Position numbers and translations under genes: made by a program
Notes under the pieces: model-generated
What the model was told of the DNA's origin: nothing
Seen by the model: only the letters and a program-made list of their open reading frames with translations
Databases searched by the model: none
NCBI GenBank assembly: GCA_026770585.1
Contig: MU646336.1
Coordinates: 973,209-990,606, forward strand
Source of the DNA: Baffinella frigidus
Taxonomy: Eukaryota; Cryptophyceae; Cryptomonadales; Baffinellaceae
Direction: 5' to 3'
DNA: 17,398 nucleotides
Shown here: in pieces, positions 9,801-16,887 of the stretch
Numbering within the stretch: position 1 is the first letter of the stretch
Layout of the letters: each line of letters begins with the position of its first letter

Positions 9801-12800
9801 AATTCGAGAAAGGAAGAATAAGCCCGAGGAAATGCCTGTTAGGTTATGGACCTTTTCAAGAGAAAAAGGTCGACGGATCAATAGGAACACATGACAGTCA
9901 CAAAAAGGACAACCCCGTGCCACCTTCTTTTCCCTCTTTTCATATCTTTTTGCACAGGTTATGGATCTTTTCATGAGAAAAAGGTCGACATATCGATAGG
10001 AACACATGACAAAGCGTTCACTTTTTCCCTCAAAAATCACTTCTTTTTGCACAGGTTAGGGATTTGCTAATTCCTCCGAACCAGAAAATCGGGGAAATAG
10101 AGGCCTCTATTTCCCCGTTCCGAGACCGATTTTTAAGAAGGAGGAATAAGCTTTTCCCTTATTCTTCCTTTCTCGATCCGTAAGAAACGCCAATCCTCCG
10201 AAAAGGAGGTTTTGTGCTTTACAATCTTTTATTCTTCTTTTCTCGATTCCAGCGTAAGAAACGGCCTAAATTCTAAAACCTGAACCTTAAATCCCAAACC
10301 TCAAACCCTCAACCCTCAACCCTATACCACCACCAGGAAGTTTGAGCGTGTGCACCAGGATTTTCTATTGTTTGTAACAGGATGCTCTCAGCGGTTGTAT
10401 CCATTTATTTTAAATGTGCTGCCGCGTGGGGTCTGGAGCACACCCGGTTTGGTGCGTGCAGAGAGGCCTAAACCCTATACCCTAAACGCGCCAGGACGCC
10501 CTACAAGTTTGTACCAGGACATTTTGGCGTTTGTACCACGACATTGTAGCGTTTGTACCAGGACATTTCAGAGGGGTGTTGAGCACACACGATTTGGTGC
10601 AGGTCCGTGCCGGAGCCTCGCTCGACTACAAGTGTTTGTACTAGGATATTTTAGTACAAATCTTTGTACCAGGACATTTCAGCGTGTGTACCAGTAGGTT
10701 TTATATGTGCTACCGCGTGGGGTGTTGAGCACACCCGGTTTGGTGCGCGCAGGTCCGTGCAGGTGCCTCTCTCGAGTCAGGCGCAGGGACTCCATACAAG
10801 CTCTCAGCCCTGCATCTCGCGGCTGGGGAAGGCCACCCGGGAACCATGGGGGTGCTGCTTCGATTAGGTGCGGTTCCCCACCCCAGGACACCTACGCGTA
10901 GCTCCGCTTGCTAGCTGTATGAGGGTTTTGGTTCACACCTGAATTATTGTTGCCGTAAATCATAAAACCTAATACCGGGGGGTCCCCGGCAGCGCCGTTC
11001 GCACCTCCACCTTTTGTTCTTGTCTTGTTCTTCTTTAGTACTCTCGATTGCAGGTCTTAGCTTTTGTATACAGCGGCGGCTTAGGGTACCCGGGAACCAT
11101 GGGGGTGCTGCTACGCTTAGGTGTGCCTCCCGGGCAGTACTATACACACCTAGTTGAGGCTGTAAGGTTTTGGGAATGGTGTAAGGTTTCGAGAATTCCC
11201 GGCACCCGGGAATGATGGGAGTGGTGCTCCCCTAACGCTCAGGTGCGACCCCCCAGCTGTAGAGCGGTTTTCTCATCTGTATGCCTCAGAAACAATCACA
11301 CAATGACACACGTTGACGGTTTAGTGCCAGCATCGTCAACGTTTGGCAGTTTTTGTTTTGTTTTCGCGTGGCCAACACGTACACGTGGTGGTATCGCATG
11401 CGAATGTACTCTCCAGCGCGTTGACCGTTTGCAAGCCTGGACCCCACGTTTAGGGTTCCGCCTCCAGTTTTGCTACAGCGACATCCCATTGCAGGTCTCT
11501 CTGACGTTTTCCACACGCCAGCCGTGCATCCGATTCACCCCCAATACCTACATTGATGCTACCGTGAATCAGAAACCCTAGTACCTGAATTATTATCGCC
11601 GTAAATCCCTAACTCTAGTACCCATTTTATTGTTACCGTCAATCATAAACTCTAGTAAAAAATTACTGTTGGCGTGCAGGAGCTCCGACCGACCCACCCA
11701 GGGACCATGCGGGGACGACGCCGGATCGATAAATCATAAACCCCAGGGGTTAAGATTTAACATCACCCTAAATTACTGTCGCATCATTGTCAATGTAAAT
11801 CATAAACCCCAATACAGCAATCAACGTAAATAACAAACGCTAATAGCTACATTATTGGTGCGGTGCAGGAATGTCCGCCGACCCGCCCGGGGACCATGCG
11901 GGAATGACGCCGCTGCATCGCACGTGCGACAAGGGCAAGCTCGACGCGGCGGCCCTGCTCCTCTCTGCAGGTGCATCGCCGTGCATGTGTTCTGTTGTGT
12001 TCTATTGCACTGCTAGGGCGGAGTTTTTGTATTAGTCAACTCAAAGCGAAAATCGAAAATCGAAGTACACGTAATGTGTAGTTCGATTTCAGAGTTGACG
12101 GATTTGGGGGGTTGTTGACTTTTGCAGAATCTCCAGAGTCGCAGTGTATTGTGTTATATTGTGTCCTGTTGTGTTAAGCTGGTAGTGAGGGTGCAAGGGC
12201 AAAACTCGCTGCTGCGACCCTCCTCCTCTCCGCAGGTGCCGGATTTTGCCTGTGGTTTTCTAGCGGATTCTCCCAGCAATTTTCCGTGGGGTTTTGGGAT
12301 TCTCCTGGAAATTTTGCGTCGTGTACCTTGCGTCGGGTATTGTAGAAATGGGCTCCGCGCGGATTTCTAAAACGTGAGGTGAGGAGGTCAGGAACGTCTT
12401 TTTGAGAAAAAATCGCCGAAAATGAACTTTTGTGCTATCTTAAGGGTGGTTGATTCTATTTTAGGCATCTTGCCCATGCCTAAGATAGCATAAAAGTTCG
12501 TTTTCGACGTTTTTTTCTCGAAAAGACGTTTTTCCTGACCTGACCTTGAATCCGCGCGGAGCCCATTTCTACAATACCACCTATCTCCTAAAAGCAGCGC
12601 CGGACGCCGGGCCTCCGCGCATTTGTTATAATGTGTTATACTGGTTGCGATGGTGGCTGGTTGCACCAGGGAAACGCGGGGCATCGTGCGCAGAACAGAT
12701 CGGAGTCACGCGGGGTCGTGCCCCCTCACCTGAAACGAGTCTGGCGGTTTGACGGTGATGCCCTAGAAACGAGTCAACATTTCACTGAAGTCCGAAAATT

Positions 12801-15800
12801 GAAGGAGAACCCTGACCCAGGCGCGGACCCTAACGCCAAGGACGGCAGCGGACGCACGCCCGTGCACTTAGCGGCACACGGGGGACACACCACGCTGCTG
12901 CGCCTCCTCGCTCTCTCTGGAGGCAGGTCAAGCCCGGGCTCTTCCCCGCTCTAAAGTTGGACGGATTTGTACCGCACACCCAGCATGTCAGCTTGAGAAT
13001 AGTCTGACAGTGCACCTGGTGACACACGGGGGACACACCAATCTGCTCCGTCTCCTCTCTCTCTCCGGCGGCAGGTCCCGTCCCGTGGGGACGCACTCTG
13101 GGACACCATGAGCAATGAGGTGGGAGATTCAGAGATCGCGCGCCCCTTCCCCCTCGTGCAAGCACCCACAAATCGCCCCCCCCCCTCCCTGCGATAATGA
13201 ACCCGCGGTGGTGCAACCATAACCCCTCAACCCTAAACCCTAAACCCTAACCCCTAACCCCCCAACCCTGAACCCTACACCCTCAACCGCAGGACGCGGG
13301 AACTCGACGTGATCCGCGACACGACGTTACAACCCTAGAACCTAGACCCACGACCCTAAACCCTACACTCTACACCCTACACACTAACCCACCAAACCCC
13401 CAACCCCCGAACCCGGCATGCTGCGCTCTAACCCCTGGGTGGCGCAGGACAAATCACGTTCAGCTGATCCGCGACACGCCTCTGCACCATACACCCTGAA
13501 CCCTACACCCTACACCCTAAACCCTATACCCCAAACTCTCAACCCTCAACCCTCAACCCTAAACCCTAAACCCTTATCCCAAACCCCTAAACCCTAAACC
13601 CTAAACCCTAAACCGCAGGACAAAAGAACTCGACGTGATCCGCGACACGCCGCTACATCTGGCTGCCAGGGCCCACGCGTCTCGCATAACCACGTCAGCT
13701 TGCAGGCGTATAAGTTGTCGACACCTACTGAACTAGCGCAATGCTGACATTGGGCGGGGGCGGCGCAGGACCAAGGAACTCGACGTGATCCGTGACACGC
13801 CGCTACATCTGGCAGCCATGGGGGGGCACCTTGAGGCCTGTGTCTTCCTCCTGGATGAGGGGTGCCGCGCCGATGACCTCAACAGGCGCGCCTCTATCTC
13901 TCTTGTTCTCTCTTGTCTATATCTCTCGTTCTCTCGTTTCTCTCGTTTTCGCCCGTGCCCGCCGCCCATGCTGTCACCCCCCGAGACTGCTTGCTCAACA
14001 GCCCCCCCCCCGCCGCCCTCTCGTTCTCTCTCTCTTTCTCTCCTCCTCTCTTTCTCTCCTCCTCTCTTTCTCTCCTCCTCTCTTTCTCTCCTCCTCTCTT
14101 TCTCTCCTCCTCTCTTTCTCTCCTCCTCTCTTTCTCTCCTCCTCTCTTTCTCTCCTCCTCTCTTTCTCCCCTCCTCTCTTTCTCTCCTCCTCTCTTTCTC
14201 TCCTCCTCACTTTTTCTCTTCCTCTCTCGGGCGTGCCGCCTTGCTGCAACCCCACCCGGGACGACCCCGTACGGCGGAGCGGATTCTCATGAGCGTGGGG
14301 GTTCCGGGTGGAGGAACCCCCACGGGCAGTGTGCTCACCCATGGGCGGACACCTCGAGGCCTGTGTCTTCCTTCTTGAGGAGGGGTGCCGCGCCGATGAC
14401 CTCAACAGGTGTCAGTTATACCTCCAAGTCGTACACACCCTACACCCTACACCCCCATTCCTAAACCCTAGACCCCAACCCCCAACCCCTAAACCCTAAA
14501 CCATAAACCCTAGACCCTAAACCCTAAACCCTAATCCATAAACCCTGAACCCTAAACCTTACCCCCCCCCAACCCTAATCCCAACCCTTCTAAACCAGGT
14601 TCGGGGTGTGCCCCCTGGAGCTGGCGCTATCCTCGGGGCGCGCGGAAGCAGTCGACCTCTTGATCACCCACCTCCTCGCGCATGGCGCCCCAGAGTACAC
14701 CCCCCCCCACAAAGTCAGAGTTCGGGGATCTCCGACCCCCAAAGTCGGAGCCCCGCCTTCTCGCACACGGCACCCCAAAGTAAATCCCGGCTGTTTGCTT
14801 TACTGAAAACATATCTTGTCTGGTCGTACCTGTTGATGTCGCACCTCCTTGCTCATGGCGCCCCAGAGTGCGTCCCCGCGCCCCAACCTCTCCTCTTCTT
14901 CCGGATCTTTGTGATGCTGTGGAAACCGCGCAAGAAGTTGGGGAACAGGAGAAGAAGAGGAGACGTTCTCCTCTTCTCCTCCTCTCCTCCTCTCCTCCTC
15001 TCCTCTTCTCCTCGCGCATGGTGCCCCAGAGTGCGTCCCCACGCTCCAACCTCCCCATGTCCGTGTTAGTGCGAATGCGAACGCTCCAGAGAGGCGAAAC
15101 AGAGTGCACCCATGATGCTATGCATGCTTAAGTTACTATGTTACACGTCGTAGTGACGGTCACCCACCGTCTAGCTCTGCCTGAGTTTTATTCTGGCCCG
15201 TCCTTCAAAATATTTAGAGCAGAAATCCACTAAAAAGGCAACTACAAAGCCTTTAGAACGAGCCAGGATAAAACTCAGGCAGAGCTAGTCCTCTTCTCTC
15301 TCCGTTTCTCGTTGGATCTTAATGGCGGTCGAGTTGGCATTAATGAAGGTCTCTCTCTTCCTCTTGGTAGCAAGCAAGGCCTCCCACCAGCAACTCGTTG
15401 CAGCTTTTATCCGGGTCGGGTACTGTAGTAAATTTCAGCTAAAATGAGGAAATCTCCTCGAATCTCCCCGTCAGGAAATCGAGGTACCTAGAGTTCCTAC
15501 TGTAGGGTCCTACGAATTTGCCCGGGGGGGAAAATCATGCCCGAATTCTTGCAAGGATCCGGTAAAAGCTGCTACGGATTGCTGGTGGTCTCTCGCAGCT
15601 ATGCGGGGATGTGGAAACCACCACGGGTACTCATCGCCGGAGAATCGCCTCAGCCTTGCCGAACGGTGAGCTGGGTCCTGTTCAACCTTAAGGCGTGTAG
15701 CCGTGCAACTAGTTGCGCGCTGCATTTCGTTGAGAAGAGCAAACGGTGCACGGAACAGTGGGAAACACGGGCATCAACGCTGCTCACAAACCCCAAACCC

Positions 15801-16585
15801 TTAACCCTCAACCCTAACCCCAAACCCGAAACAGGGGGTACGTGCTGAGCTTCAAGATGCTGCATAAAGATCAGGATGGAATGCCGGACTTGGAGATGCC
15901 TGCTGCCAAGCAAGTCTTCGCCGCAGGTCTGTTTTTAAGCAACTTTCTTTGCACCCGCGTCGTTTTAAAATACCGTTTGGTGCACACGTGGTTGCATCAT
16001 GATCATAACATTGGGGAGCCCGCGCGCGCTGCCGAAGCCAGAAACTAGATCTGCCGCCCCCTGCTGCCGCTAGAGCAGGAGCGCCGAAAATGCACGCGGT
16101 ACTCCTCGCCGACTCACCCAACGCACCCCGCTTCCTAGCTCTTCCTGAGTTTTATTCTGGCTCGTCCTTCAACGCCTCGCACGCCGGCCACCCTCAACCC
16201 TCAACCCTCAACCGTCAACCGTCAACCGTCAACCATTAACTCTAAACCCTCAACCCTCAACCCTAAACCCTAAACCCTAAACCCTAAACCCTAACCCCTC
16301 AACCCTCAACCCTCAACCCTCAAACCTCAACTCTCAACCCTCAACCCTCAACCCTGCACGGCGGCAGGGCGAGCAAACGAGGTGCTATCCGGGAAGGTTC
16401 CGATGCGGACTTCTGGCAAGCGAGGCTGGAAGCAGTTCGAGGGGCGGTGCGGCTAACCCCAAAACCCAAAACCCTCAACCCTAGACTCTGAACCCGAAAC
16501 CCCAAACCCTGAACCCCAAACCCTAAACCCTAAACCCTCAGCCCTCATCCATAAACCATGAACCCTCAACCTTCAACCCTCAGCC

Positions 16586-16623
<38 letters not shown>

Positions 16624-16848
16624 TTCCATAAACCATGAACCCGCAACCCTCAACCCTCAACCCTCAACCCTGAACCCTAAAACAGGTGGGGATACGAGGC
16701 TCAGGAGTCTGCGGGGGTGGGAAGCTTGGGGGAGATGGCCGCGGATTTGGATCGTGCGGTGGAGGAGGTTCGTTGGGTTTAGGGTTTAGGGTTGATGGTT
16801 GAGGGTTGAGGGTTGATGGTTGAGGGTTGATGGTCGAAGGTTGATGGT

Positions 16849-16887
<39 letters not shown>

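Larger units (their letters stand above)
9424..10266. mobile_element. non-autonomous Harbinger-like DNA transposon
   Basis: Terminal inverted repeats of ~45 nt begin GGCCGTTTCTTACGCTGGAA and end with the complement. A TAA lies at both flanks (9421-9423 and 10267-10269). A 3-bp TWA duplication and GGCC-type ends are typical of PIF/Harbinger elements. Length is 843 bp with no transposase. Internal copies of the end sequence lie at ~9788-9824 and, inverted, ~10155-10192, suggesting nesting or end duplication. A ~115/97-bp tandem repeat (AGGTTATGGA at 9841 and 9956, AGGTTAGGGA at 10053) and a 28-bp palindrome (10090-10117) lie inside. Confidence 0.75.
13215..13618 (+). repeat. telomere-like intron 8 with embedded exon 9 starts
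   Basis: CCCTAAA-type tracts at 13215-13292, 13330-13430 and 13485-13618 are each followed by CGCAG|GAC and a truncated copy of the exon 9 start. The unit (telomere-like tract + acceptor + exon edge) is thus tandemly repeated. Confidence 0.8.

Noticed and set aside
9768-10052. Minus-strand open frame of 94 codons
   Set aside because: It lies wholly inside the non-autonomous transposon across its tandem repeat and resembles no transposase.
13995-14405. Minus-strand open frame rich in Arg/Glu/Lys
   Set aside because: It is the translation of the pyrimidine minisatellite plus the antisense of exon 9 copies; no independent coding signal.
14695-14806. Unspliced end of the ankyrin protein at TGA 14804-14806
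   Set aside because: The read-through peptide is Pro/Lys-rich antisense-like sequence, whereas splicing at 14694 joins exon 11 in phase and restores a plausible protein; kept only as an alternative.
15171-15288. CTAG as a 4-bp target duplication
   Set aside because: CTAG is part of the palindromic ends themselves, so it cannot be separated from the inverted repeat.
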